From positions 1-62,854 of the forward strand of contig NZ_JAENII010000018.1 of the NCBI RefSeq assembly GCF_016595525.1: 62,854 nt of DNA. The letters run 5' to 3'. A program made the position numbers and the translations under genes. Shown here piece after piece: positions 1 through 7,727 of this stretch. The notes below the pieces were generated by a model that saw nothing but the letters and a program-made list of their open reading frames with translations, did no database searches and was not told where the DNA came from. Source of the DNA: Haloferula rosea. GTDB taxonomy: Bacteria; Verrucomicrobiota; Verrucomicrobiia; Verrucomicrobiales; Akkermansiaceae. Every line of letters begins with the position of its first letter. The first letter of the stretch is position 1.

Positions 1-105
1 TGAGTTTGCCGATGTGGGTGTCGAGGAAAAGGGCGAGTTCGTCGCCACAGGGACCGGTGGCTTCCATGCAGGCGTGGAGCATGGCGGGCTTGCAGTGGTG
101 CGCAC
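1..105 (-). pseudogene. IS110-family transposase fragment
   Basis: The minus-strand reading of these bases gives a run containing HACMEATGPCGDELALFL, which matches the N-terminal DEDD-transposase region of IS110 elements (typically xxMEATGxYGxxLAxFL). The window edge cuts the 3' side. On the upstream side the similarity stops at about base 105, where the sequence runs into the IS3-type remnant. No start codon context or element end is visible, so this is either a fragment or a copy broken by a later insertion. Family assignment rests on the short motif only. Confidence 0.55.
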
Positions 106-124
106 CCCTAATTTGGAGCATTGG

Positions 125-318
125 CTAAGTTAGTCCGACCAGGGTTTCTGTTGGTTTTGGCTCAATGCCGGCGAAGGGAGGCGTAGCCGACCGAAGACGG
201 CATTGAGCGGCGAATTGCTCTGGGGTCTGTTTGTTGAGTGAGCCGTGGCGTTTCACGGTGTTGTAGGTGATGCGCCATTTCTCGGCATGGCTTCGAACCT
301 CCTCGAGGTCGCGGAACC
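125..318 (-). pseudogene. IS3-family transposase orfB, C-terminal remnant
   Basis: The minus frame encodes a tail with WRITYNTVKRHGSLN followed by TPEQFAAQC. This is the conserved end of the IS3 OrfB integrase domain (consensus W..YN..RPHSSLGY.TP.EFA). The stop is at 125-127. Upstream of residue FRDLEEV the integrase reading is lost: the frame continues only through a tandem repeat (319-378) that codes for repeated VSFYY. The DDE core is therefore absent and the gene is dead. It sits between an IS110 fragment and a RAYT gene, so the region looks like a nested insertion scar. Confidence 0.7.
160..208. repeat. Perfect 11-bp inverted repeat (stem-loop element)
   Basis: GCTCAATGCCG at 160-170 is exactly complementary to CGGCATTGAGC at 198-208. 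The 27-nt loop holds a small GGC/GCC pair. It lies in the terminal coding part of the IS3 remnant. Part of it (166-194) resembles 1564-1592 on the far side of the RAYT gene, sharing GCCGGCGAAG and a near-identical GCCGACCGAA. Role unknown; it could be an element end or a REP-like structure. Confidence 0.6.
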
Positions 319-378
319 CATAATAGAAGGACACATAATAGAAGGACACATAATAGAAGGACACATAATAGAAGGACA
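319..378. repeat. Four perfect 15-bp tandem repeats
   Basis: The unit CATAATAGAAGGACA occurs four times head-to-tail without mismatch (319-333, 334-348, 349-363, 364-378), followed by a CA of a fifth copy. The minus-strand unit is TGTCCTTCTATTATG. It is AT-rich compared with its surroundings, and each plus-strand unit contains a -10-like CATAAT and a GAAGGA purine run. The array ends 57 bp before the RAYT start codon and abuts the truncated IS3 orfB. The length is a multiple of three, so it reads as VSFYY or CPSIM repeats in minus frames. I do not regard it as coding. Confidence 0.9.
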
Positions 379-435
379 CACCTTTTATAGGATTTGCTGC
401 TTGTAAGGGGCTGGAGAAGGTGGCAAGGTTCTGCC

Positions 436-1491
436 ATGGCCAAGGCGCGGTGGATTGCTCCATGGAAGGATTCGCAGGAGAAGCCTGCGATCTACCACTT
501 GATTTCGCGGGTCGTGGATCGACGGATGGCTTTCGGGCCGGAGGAGAGGGAAAAATTCTGTATGTTCATGCGCATGATGGAGAATTTCACGGGTTGCCGT
601 GTGCTCTCTTACTGCATGATGTCCAATCACTTCCATCTCTTGCTGGAGGTCCCGCCCATGCCGGCGGAAGGCCTGTCGGATGAGGTCTTTCTACGGCGCT
701 TGGGTGCGCTCTATTCGAAGGCGAGGGTCGATGCGGTTGCGGGTTCGCTGCGTGCGGCACGCAAGGTGGGGGATCAGGCTGAGGTCGAGCGCATCGTCGG
801 GCAATACGCCTATCGAATGCACGATCTGAGCGAGTTCATGAAGGGCTTGCTGCAGCGCTTCAGTCACTGGTTCAACCGATCGCAGGGACGAACGGGGCGG
901 CTCTGGGAGCAGCGCTTCAAGAGTGTGCTCGTGGAGGATGGTGTGGCGGCGCGGACGATGGCGGCGTACATCGACTTGAATCCGGTTCGAGCCGGGATCT
1001 GCAAGGATCCTGCGGACTACCGGTGGAGTAGCTATGCGGAGGCGGTGGCGGGTGGAAAGAGGGCTCGGGCTGGCTTGGTGCGTGCGTTGCGCGGGCACGA
1101 AGGGAATGTAGGGACGGCCAGAGCGTGGGCACAGGGAGGCTTGGCCAAGGAGTATCGGGTCATCCTGTTAGGGAAAGGTGTGGAAGTGAAGGTGGACGGC
1201 AAGGTCCGGCGCAAGGGGATGAAGCGCGAGGTGGCGGAGAAGGAGCTCCAGGCGATGGAGGCGCGGAAGCGGGATGTATCGATCTCGAAGCTCATCCGTC
1301 ATCGAGTGAGGTATTTTTCGGATGGAGCGGTAATCGGCGGCCGTGGGTTTGTGGACGAGGTGTTCCGGGATTGTCGGGATCGATTTGGTCAGAATCGAAA
1401 GACCGGTGCGCGCAAACCGCGAGGTGCCTTGGCTGCCTTGTCCGGGGATATCTGGTCGGCGCGTGACCTGCGCGTGGGCATCGAGACGTAG
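436..1491 (+). CDS. REP-associated tyrosine transposase (RAYT, Y1_Tnp family)
   Basis: This encodes a single-strand DNA transposase of the HUH/Y1 superfamily that is expected to act on REP-type palindromes. The 351-residue protein has the HUH motif HFHLLLEV (His65, His67) and the catalytic-tyrosine motif YIDLNPVRAG (Tyr178), followed by WSSY. The long C-terminal part contains the conserved RVRYFSDGAVIG and VDEVF blocks found in planctomycete/verrucomicrobial RAYTs. The gene appears intact. I chose ATG 436 because conservation begins there; the frame is open upstream to 394 but without similarity. A 15-bp tandem array lies upstream, and a REP-like palindrome lies 117 bp downstream. RAYTs are normally single-copy domesticated genes, so this may be a resident REP-mobilising locus rather than a selfish IS. 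Confidence 0.88.
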   Translation: MAKARWIAPWKDSQEKPAIYHLISRVVDRRMAFGPEEREKFCMFMRMMENFTGCRVLSYCMMSNHFHLLLEVPPMPAEGLSDEVFLRRLGALYSKARVDAVAGSLRAARKVGDQAEVERIVGQYAYRMHDLSEFMKGLLQRFSHWFNRSQGRTGRLWEQRFKSVLVEDGVAARTMAAYIDLNPVRAGICKDPADYRWSSYAEAVAGGKRARAGLVRALRGHEGNVGTARAWAQGGLAKEYRVILLGKGVEVKVDGKVRRKGMKREVAEKELQAMEARKRDVSISKLIRHRVRYFSDGAVIGGRGFVDEVFRDCRDRFGQNRKTGARKPRGALAALSGDIWSARDLRVGIET

Positions 1492-1602
1492 GTGGTGCGG
1501 GGTCCGTCGGTGGGTGGGTCCAGTCCTAGAAAACGATCAATGGACAGATTGCTGGCTTTTGAGGCCGGCGAAGCGTGGGGGAGGCGACCGAATGGGTTTG
1601 TT

Positions 1603-1650
1603 GTTCTGCGGGCAGGATTGCCCGCACTCCTTACCCGTCATGAGTGGAGA
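1603..1650 (+). repeat. REP-like palindromic element, copy 1
   Basis: This segment contains a perfect 7-bp stem, GCGGGCA (1608-1614) and TGCCCGC (1619-1625), with a 4-nt loop. A second imperfect hairpin (ACCC...GAGT) follows. By eye, a 46-nt core (1604-1649) matches the reverse complement of 62546-62591 at 40 positions. Its place just downstream of a RAYT gene fits a cognate REP sequence. The remainder of the 352-bp gap (1492-1843) holds only this element, a segment similar to 166-194, and the terminator at 1793-1824. Confidence 0.7.
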
Positions 1651-1792
1651 AGAGGATGGAGCGTGGGCTTCGGGGGCAGGCGGGAGCGCGGGGGAAGCGG
1701 GGTTTGTTGGTTGCCAGCAGGTGGCATCTTTTGGTGATGCGGGGTTGGTTTGGGTGCGTCCGGTTTTAGCAGCACGGATCCAGCAAAAGAAA

Positions 1793-1824
1793 AAGGCGCG
1801 ACCCCGGTGAGGGAGTCGCGCCTT
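1793..1824 (-). terminator. Rho-independent terminator of the GH109-like gene
   Basis: On the minus strand a perfect 10-bp stem (AAGGCGCGAC / GTCGCGCCTT, 12-nt loop) is followed by a T-rich run, TTTTTCTTTTG. It lies 20 bp past the stop of the minus-strand gene ending at 1844. Confidence 0.85.
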
Positions 1825-1843
1825 GAGAGAGGAGTCGCGATGA

Positions 1844-3325
1844 TCAGGAAACGATTGGAAGTGGCTTGGTGGTCTTCCAGTTTCCACGAGTGAAGTCGGG
1901 GAAGTCCTGAGGCATGCCGTCTTCGGCGACCGACTTGCGGGAGAGTGGGGTCACTGCGGACCAGAAGGCACCTTCGTAGACGTTCTGGTCGAGTGGTTCG
2001 CCCTTCTGGAGGCACTCGATGGCGCGGAAGTTCATGATGGCATCCATGCCGCCGTGACCGCCGTGCTTCTTCGCGATGTCCTGCATGCGGACGAAGAGGG
2101 GGTGGTCGAAGTGCTCGTAGAAGGCATTGAAGCCGTCACCCTGAATCCAGGAGTGGTAGTTGGATGATTTGTTCGGCTTGTCTTCCGGGAGGTCGAGCAA
2201 CTTGCGCAGCGCGGGGGTGGCGTTCTTCCACGTGTAGTCGAGGGCGATGCGGGCGGGGAAGCCGGCTCCGGTGCCGCGGGTTCCCTGAATCAGGTTGTGG
2301 CGGCTGTAGGGGCGTGGGCTGCTCTCATCCCACTGGACCATCACCGTGCGACCGAGGGTGGTCTTGATGATGGAGGTGCTCATGTCGCCACCGTTGAAGT
2401 CGAGCTTGGCGGACTTGGAATCCTCACCGAGGCGTTCCTTGGCGTAGAGTGCGTGGTTGCGCGCGGGCGAAGAGAAGGACACGAGGCGGCGGAAGTTGTC
2501 ATCGCCCCGTCCCAGATTCATGTATTGGGCGACCGGGCCGAGTCCGTGGGTCGGATAGAGGTTTCCATTTTCCTGGGCCCAGTGAAGGGTGCGCCACGAT
2601 CCGGTGCCGCGACCCTTTTCGTACTGGTTCATCTGTCCGCGGAGTTCGTGGATGTAGGCGGCTTCGCCGTGGAGGAGTTCGCCGAAGACTTCCTGACGGC
2701 ACATGTTGAGGAACATCAGTTCTTCGCGGCCGTAGTTCACGTTCTCCATCATCATGCAGTGACGCCCGGTCTTCTCCGAGGCGTCGATGATCTTCCAAAG
2801 GTCTTCGAGGGTGGTGGCAAGTGGCACCTCGACGAAGGCGTGGGCGCCAGCATTCATGGTGTCGATGGCCATGGGAGCGTGCCATTCCCACGGAGTGGCG
2901 ATCCACACCGCATCGGGCTTGGTTTCGGCCAGCATCTTGCGGTAGGCGTGCTTGTCGCCGTGGTAGGTCTTGACGTTCTTGTGGCGCTCCGGGTCGGCCT
3001 TCAGCACGCGCTCCTTGGCGCGCTTGCAGGCGTCTTCGTAGAGGTCGCAGATGCCGACGAATTCCGTGCCTTCGGCTGCGGCGGCGTGGGACAGGTGAGT
3101 TGGCCCACGAGCACCGACACCGATGATGGCGACTTTGACCTTCTCCAGCTTCGGGGCTACGAAGTCGCCCATGTATTTCGCTCCGCTCAGCCGTGCCGGG
3201 GCGGATTCAGCCGCCCTGAGAATGGGGCCGGCTGCGGCGACTCCTGCGCCAATTCCGCCGAGTTTCTTCAGGAACCCCCGGCGTCCTGCGGAGCTAGGAT
3301 TGGTGTTTGTGTTCGAATTCATCAT
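1844..3325 (-). CDS. Tat-exported Gfo/Idh/MocA oxidoreductase, GH109-like
   Basis: This 493-residue NAD-dependent protein resembles glycoside hydrolase family 109 (alpha-N-acetylgalactosaminidase type, which uses a transient NAD redox mechanism). A twin-arginine signal (R15-R16-GFLKKLG followed by a hydrophobic Ala/Gly stretch) directs export folded with cofactor. The Rossmann motif IIGVGARG lies near residue 70. The blocks MENVNYGREELM, HGEAAYIHELRG and YPTHGLGP are characteristic of GH109 and its close relatives. Family members act on terminal GalNAc, but many Gfo/Idh/MocA proteins are functionally diverse, so the substrate is inferred. It is transcribed alone, with a good terminator downstream. 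Secreted sulfatases elsewhere in the window suggest a role in scavenging sulfated or amino-sugar glycans. Confidence 0.82.
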   Translation of the reverse strand: MMNSNTNTNPSSAGRRGFLKKLGGIGAGVAAAGPILRAAESAPARLSGAKYMGDFVAPKLEKVKVAIIGVGARGPTHLSHAAAAEGTEFVGICDLYEDACKRAKERVLKADPERHKNVKTYHGDKHAYRKMLAETKPDAVWIATPWEWHAPMAIDTMNAGAHAFVEVPLATTLEDLWKIIDASEKTGRHCMMMENVNYGREELMFLNMCRQEVFGELLHGEAAYIHELRGQMNQYEKGRGTGSWRTLHWAQENGNLYPTHGLGPVAQYMNLGRGDDNFRRLVSFSSPARNHALYAKERLGEDSKSAKLDFNGGDMSTSIIKTTLGRTVMVQWDESSPRPYSRHNLIQGTRGTGAGFPARIALDYTWKNATPALRKLLDLPEDKPNKSSNYHSWIQGDGFNAFYEHFDHPLFVRMQDIAKKHGGHGGMDAIMNFRAIECLQKGEPLDQNVYEGAFWSAVTPLSRKSVAEDGMPQDFPDFTRGNWKTTKPLPIVS

Positions 3326-3502
3326 TTTTCGTGCGAGAAAGATACGTTCGGTCTATGCTAGGTCCTTTCGCTTTGCAACTCATTCGACGACGATTTCGGT
3401 GGAAACCTGTCAGACGATTGAGGGATTTTCCTTGGAGTGGTGGGCAGTGCGGCCTGCTTCGCGCTTGTTTCGCGGCGCTGGGCACGCTTTAAGCCCCGCG
3501 CG

Positions 3503-6500
3503 ATGGACGAGGGACTGCCGGGACTGAATTATCCAGAATCACTGCCGGTGGTGGCCCGGCGTCGGGACATCGTGGAGGCGGTGAGGGATCATCAGGTGGT
3601 GGTGGTGGTGAGTGAGACGGGTTCGGGGAAGACGACCCAGCTGCCGAAGATGGTGGCGGAGGTGCTGGCGATGCAGGCCGGCGCGGACGAGCGGAGGAGT
3701 CGGCGGCCTCGCTTGATCGGGTGTACCCAGCCGCGGAGGATTGCGGCTTCGAGCGTGGCGGAGCGGGTGGCGGAGGAGCTGGGGATTCCGCTTGGTGGCT
3801 TCGTTGGCTATCAGGTTCGCTTTGATGACCGGACGTCGCGCGACACGCGGATCAAGTTCATGACCGACGGCATCTTGCTGGCGGAGACGCAGGGTGACCC
3901 GGATTTGAAGCGCTACGGGGCGCTCATCCTCGACGAGGCGCATGAGCGATCGCTGAACATTGATTTCCTGCTGGGCTATCTCAAGCGGCTGCTGGACCGG
4001 CGGCCGGACCTCAAGCTGGTGATCTCGTCGGCGACCCTGGACGCCGGTAGCTTCGTGGAGTTCTTCACGGGGGTGACGGGGAAGGCTCCGGCGTTGATCG
4101 AAGCGGAAGGCCGGACCTTTCCTGTGGAGGAGCATTTCCTCCCGGGCTGGGAGGATGAGGAACTGGCCGATCATGTCGTGCGGGCGGTGGATTGGCTGAC
4201 GGGCGTGGAGAGCGACGGGGATGTGCTGGTGTTCCTGCCCGGGGAAAGGGAGATCAGGGAGTGCACCGAGAGGCTGGAAGGCAGGAACTACCGTGGCACG
4301 GAGATCTTGCCGTTGTATGCGAGGCTTGGTCTGGGTGACCAGCAGCGGGTGTTTCATCCCGGGCCGAAGCGGCGGGTGGTGCTGGCAACCAATGTGGCGG
4401 AGACCTCGCTGACGATCCCGCGCATTGTGTGTGTGATCGACTCCGGGCTCGCCCGGGTGAGCCGCTGGAGTCCGGGCCGGGGTGTCCAGCGCTTGCAGAT
4501 CGAGGAAGTTTCGCAGGCAAGTGCCCGTCAGCGGAAGGGGCGCTGCGGCCGGGTGCGGGAAGGTGTCTGTGTCCGCCTGTATGGCGATGAGAATCTCGAG
4601 GACCGCCCGGAGTTCACGGATCCGGAGATCCGCCGGAGCTCGCTTGCGGGAGTGATCCTGCAGATGAAGTCGCTCGGGCTTCCTGAGATCGATGAGTTTC
4701 CCTTCATTGATCCGCCGGCGCCGAAGGCTGTCTCCGAGGGTTATCGTACTTTGCGCGAGGTCGGGGCGCTTGATCGCGATCGGGAGCTCACGGAGTCGGG
4801 GCGTCTGATGGCCGGCATGCCGGTGGATCCGCGGCTTGCCAGGATGCTGCTGGAGGCGAAAGAGGAAGGTTGTGTCGCCGGGGTGCTGCCGATCATTGCG
4901 GGGCTGGAAACCCAGGACCCGAAAGAGCGGCCTGCGGAGAAGGCGAAGGAGGCGGATGCGGCGCACAAGCGATGGAAGCATGAGGAGAGTGACTTCATGG
5001 CGATGCTCGCCTTGTGGGATGAACTGCAGTCGATGCGCCGGGGTCGCCGGTGGCAGCGGAACCAACTGCGGAAGTTCTGCCGGAAGCATTTCCTCAATTT
5101 CCGCCGGGTCACCGAGTGGGCGAATGTGCACGACGAGCTGCGTGATGTGGTCAAGCGGGTGCTCAAGCTGGAGATTTACGAGGGGGCCTGCCTGCCCAAG
5201 TCCGAGGGGGCGCGGAAGGGGAATGCGGGGGCGGACGCCCTGCACCGGGCGCTGCTGGCCGGGGTGCCGAAGCAGTTCGGTCTGTGGGACCGCGAGGAGC
5301 GTGCGTATCGGAGTGCAAGTGGTGGGCACTTTGCGGTCTTCCCCGGGTCCTATGTGTTTGGTGGCAAACGATGGGACTGGGTGATGGGGATGGAGCTGGT
5401 GGACACGACTCGTTTGTGGGCCCGCCGGGTGGCGAAGATCGATCCTGCGTGGGTGGAAGCCGTAGCGCCTCATCTTTGTCGAAGTCGCTTCAGTGAGGGG
5501 CGCTGGGACGCGGCTCAGGGTGCGGTCTATGCCAAGGAGACGGTCCTTTGTGGTGGTCTGCCCATCGTGACCGGGCGGCGTGTCCACTTTGGTCGGATCG
5601 ATCCTGAAGGGGCGCGTCGGATCTTCATCTGCGAGGGCCTGATGCAGGGGGGCGTGAAGGGGAAGTCACTGGCCGCGGCGAGGCTTCAGGAACTGAAGGA
5701 GGAGGTGGAGTTGATCGAGCACAAGCTGCGCCGTTCCGGTGGGCTGTGGAGCGAGGAGGCGGTCGTGGCCTTCTTCGAGAAATGCCTGCCCGATGGCATG
5801 TGCACGACCAAGGCGTATCATCGCTGGCGGAAGGATCACGAGGAGCGGTATCTGCCCGGGCTGGAGGATGTGGTGTGGGAGGGTCTGGAGCGCCTGGACC
5901 TGGAGGGTTTTCCGGACTCGCTGGATTTCGATGGAGAGAGCTATTCGCTCTACTACCGCTGTGCGCCGGGTGAGCGTGACGATGGTCTGACGATCGGAGT
6001 CCATGTCGACCAGTTGGGTCAGGTGCCGGATTGGCTTCCGGGCTGGGGTGTTCCCGGAGATCTCGAGCGACGTGCCGAGTGGATGATTCGTTCGCTGCCC
6101 AAGGACCTGCGTCGGGCCTGCCAGCCGATCAGCACGAGAGCGCGGGAATTTTCCGATCGGTGGTGGGCCGCGGTGAAGGATGGCCCGGTGGAGGTTCGTC
6201 TGGCCGAGTTCCTAACAGAAGCCACCGGGTTCCAGGTGGGCGCTGGTGATTTTGATCTGACCCGCCTGCCGGATGAGTTGGTCACTAAGGTCTGGGTGTG
6301 CGACGACGATGGGGAGGAACTCGCGATGGGGGTATCGGTCGCGGAGTTGCAGGCGCAGCTCGGCTCCGTGGTGGAGGAGCGTTTCGAACAGGCGGCCAAC
6401 GAGGAATGGGAGTTGCACGGTCTCGACGGCTGGCCGGACTTCGATCTCCCCGAGTGGGTGGATACGGCGAGCGGTCGTGCCTATCCGGCCTTGATTGATG

Positions 6501-7228
6501 AGCGGGATGGTGTCGGAAGTCGGGCGTATTCCAGGGCCGCCGAGGCGCATGAAGCGCATCGCGGCGGCGTGGTCAGGCTGCTGATGCTGGATCAGCCGGA
6601 TCAGGTGGCCTACCTGAAGAAGAAGTTTCCCCTCGATCTGATGGCAAAGCTCGAGCTGCCGCGTCTGCAGGCAGGAGTCGAGCTTTTGATCCCGACGGCG
6701 GGTGAAGGGGCGCTTGGCCGGGGTCGGATCAGTTCGGCCGAGGAATTTTCAGAACGCGCGGCGCTAGCGCGTGGGGAGTGGTGGAATGCAGCGCAGAAGA
6801 TCGCGGATGCGATGGAGGTGGCGATCGGGGATTGGCAGGAAGTCCGGGCGTGGATCGATGCGAATCGCAACGACCGCCATTACGCCGAGATCGCAGCAGA
6901 TCTCGATGAGCAGTTGATGTGGCTGTTCCGAGTGCAATTCCCGTGGCGCGCGGGCTACTGGCGCACGGTGGACTACAAGCGTCAGATGCAGGCCATCCGC
7001 GCGCGGATCTCGCGTCTGTCAGGAATGCCGATCAGCAAGGATTTGGAGAAAATGGATCGGGTCCGGCGCTACTGGGAACCATGGTTCCGTCAGTGGACCG
7101 AGCAGCCGCATGATCCCGGTCTGTGGGAATACGGCTGGATGCTTCTCGAATTCAGGACCTCGCTCTTTGCGCCTGATGTTCCGGTCGCCGGGAAGGTCTC
7201 GGAAAAGATGCTGAACCAAGGGTGGTGA
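3503..7228 (+). CDS. hrpA: ATP-dependent RNA helicase HrpA (DEAH box)
   Basis: This 1241-residue protein has the size and order of HrpA. It has an N-terminal helicase core with motif I TGSGKTTQ (about 39-46), DEAH at 144-147, SAT (motif III) and the motif VI variant QRKGRCGR. Helicase-associated and OB-fold regions follow, then a long C-terminal DUF3418-type half. HrpA acts on structured RNA and has been linked to mRNA processing and stalled ribosomes in other bacteria. I chose ATG 3503 because the helicase N-terminus (MDEGLPGLNYPESLP) begins there; an upstream in-frame start at 3437 adds 22 residues without similarity. It is transcribed divergently from the GH109-like gene and appears monocistronic. 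Confidence 0.92.
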   Translation: MDEGLPGLNYPESLPVVARRRDIVEAVRDHQVVVVVSETGSGKTTQLPKMVAEVLAMQAGADERRSRRPRLIGCTQPRRIAASSVAERVAEELGIPLGGFVGYQVRFDDRTSRDTRIKFMTDGILLAETQGDPDLKRYGALILDEAHERSLNIDFLLGYLKRLLDRRPDLKLVISSATLDAGSFVEFFTGVTGKAPALIEAEGRTFPVEEHFLPGWEDEELADHVVRAVDWLTGVESDGDVLVFLPGEREIRECTERLEGRNYRGTEILPLYARLGLGDQQRVFHPGPKRRVVLATNVAETSLTIPRIVCVIDSGLARVSRWSPGRGVQRLQIEEVSQASARQRKGRCGRVREGVCVRLYGDENLEDRPEFTDPEIRRSSLAGVILQMKSLGLPEIDEFPFIDPPAPKAVSEGYRTLREVGALDRDRELTESGRLMAGMPVDPRLARMLLEAKEEGCVAGVLPIIAGLETQDPKERPAEKAKEADAAHKRWKHEESDFMAMLALWDELQSMRRGRRWQRNQLRKFCRKHFLNFRRVTEWANVHDELRDVVKRVLKLEIYEGACLPKSEGARKGNAGADALHRALLAGVPKQFGLWDREERAYRSASGGHFAVFPGSYVFGGKRWDWVMGMELVDTTRLWARRVAKIDPAWVEAVAPHLCRSRFSEGRWDAAQGAVYAKETVLCGGLPIVTGRRVHFGRIDPEGARRIFICEGLMQGGVKGKSLAAARLQELKEEVELIEHKLRRSGGLWSEEAVVAFFEKCLPDGMCTTKAYHRWRKDHEERYLPGLEDVVWEGLERLDLEGFPDSLDFDGESYSLYYRCAPGERDDGLTIGVHVDQLGQVPDWLPGWGVPGDLERRAEWMIRSLPKDLRRACQPISTRAREFSDRWWAAVKDGPVEVRLAEFLTEATGFQVGAGDFDLTRLPDELVTKVWVCDDDGEELAMGVSVAELQAQLGSVVEERFEQAANEEWELHGLDGWPDFDLPEWVDTASGRAYPALIDERDGVGSRAYSRAAEAHEAHRGGVVRLLMLDQPDQVAYLKKKFPLDLMAKLELPRLQAGVELLIPTAGEGALGRGRISSAEEFSERAALARGEWWNAAQKIADAMEVAIGDWQEVRAWIDANRNDRHYAEIAADLDEQLMWLFRVQFPWRAGYWRTVDYKRQMQAIRARISRLSGMPISKDLEKMDRVRRYWEPWFRQWTEQPHDPGLWEYGWMLLEFRTSLFAPDVPVAGKVSEKMLNQGW

Positions 7229-7306
7229 GCTGCGCACCCGGCATCGTGGTGGGGGGTGAGGGTCCGTCTTTGACGAACGCCTCCGCCTGTTTGTTCCTGA
7301 CCTTGA

Positions 7307-7612
7307 CTAGAGGGGTTGCAGGTCGCGGACCTGCACCTTTTCCCACCAGGAGGAGAACTTCTCGATGAATGCATCGTGATCCGGGTGGACTTGGTAGGCA
7401 TCCTGATCCTCGACCGACTCGAAGCGCATGGAAGTGGCGTAGTCCCAGGTGGTGTCGATCACAGGGCGCTCCATCACGTCGGCCGGCTTGCCGAAGAGAC
7501 CACCAGCGACCTGCGGGATCTTGAACAGGGCGCGCAGCCCGTCTTCGAAGGCTTGGCGGTCGGCGTCGTTGCGGTGAGCTTCCTTGAGCCAGAAATAGAC
7601 GTGGTGTTCCAT
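7307..7612 (-). CDS. Dabb (stress-responsive alpha/beta-barrel) domain protein
   Basis: This 101-residue protein begins [10 protein letters not shown] and contains the spaced pattern of a dimeric alpha+beta barrel (Dabb) protein: an N-terminal HxVxFxLK strand, a central [13 protein letters not shown] strand and [10 protein letters not shown]. Dabb proteins are small dimers of varied and often unknown activity. It runs convergent to hrpA, and its start region overlaps the upstream open frame of the sulfatase gene on the other strand. A perfect 8-bp inverted repeat (7317-7335) lies in its last codons and could act as a bidirectional stop signal. Confidence 0.75.
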   Translation of the reverse strand: MEHHVYFWLKEAHRNDADRQAFEDGLRALFKIPQVAGGLFGKPADVMERPVIDTTWDYATSMRFESVEDQDAYQVHPDHDAFIEKFSSWWEKVQVRDLQPL

Positions 7613-7727
7613 GCCCGTGAACTATCCGCTGGTGGACCGACGGGCAAGTCCCGGCTGGGTCGTAATCGGGCGGTGGCGCGAAAATTTCCCTGTAAGAGGG
7701 GACGCTTGGGAGGGTATTGGTTCTCTT

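Noticed and set aside
319-378. CRISPR array
   Set aside because: The units are contiguous 15-mers with no spacers, and no cas genes are present.
125-463. Intact gene coding for a VSFYY-repeat protein
   Set aside because: The repeats are a tandem DNA array whose unit length is a multiple of three; the only real homology is the IS3 tail after it.
3437-3502. Longer N-terminus for HrpA
   Set aside because: The extra 22 residues show no helicase similarity, and conservation begins at ATG 3503.
7317-7335. Perfect 8-bp inverted repeat followed by CCTTTT as the hrpA terminator
   Set aside because: It lies within the last codons of the Dabb gene and the T-run is short. A bidirectional terminator is possible but not supported enough to list.
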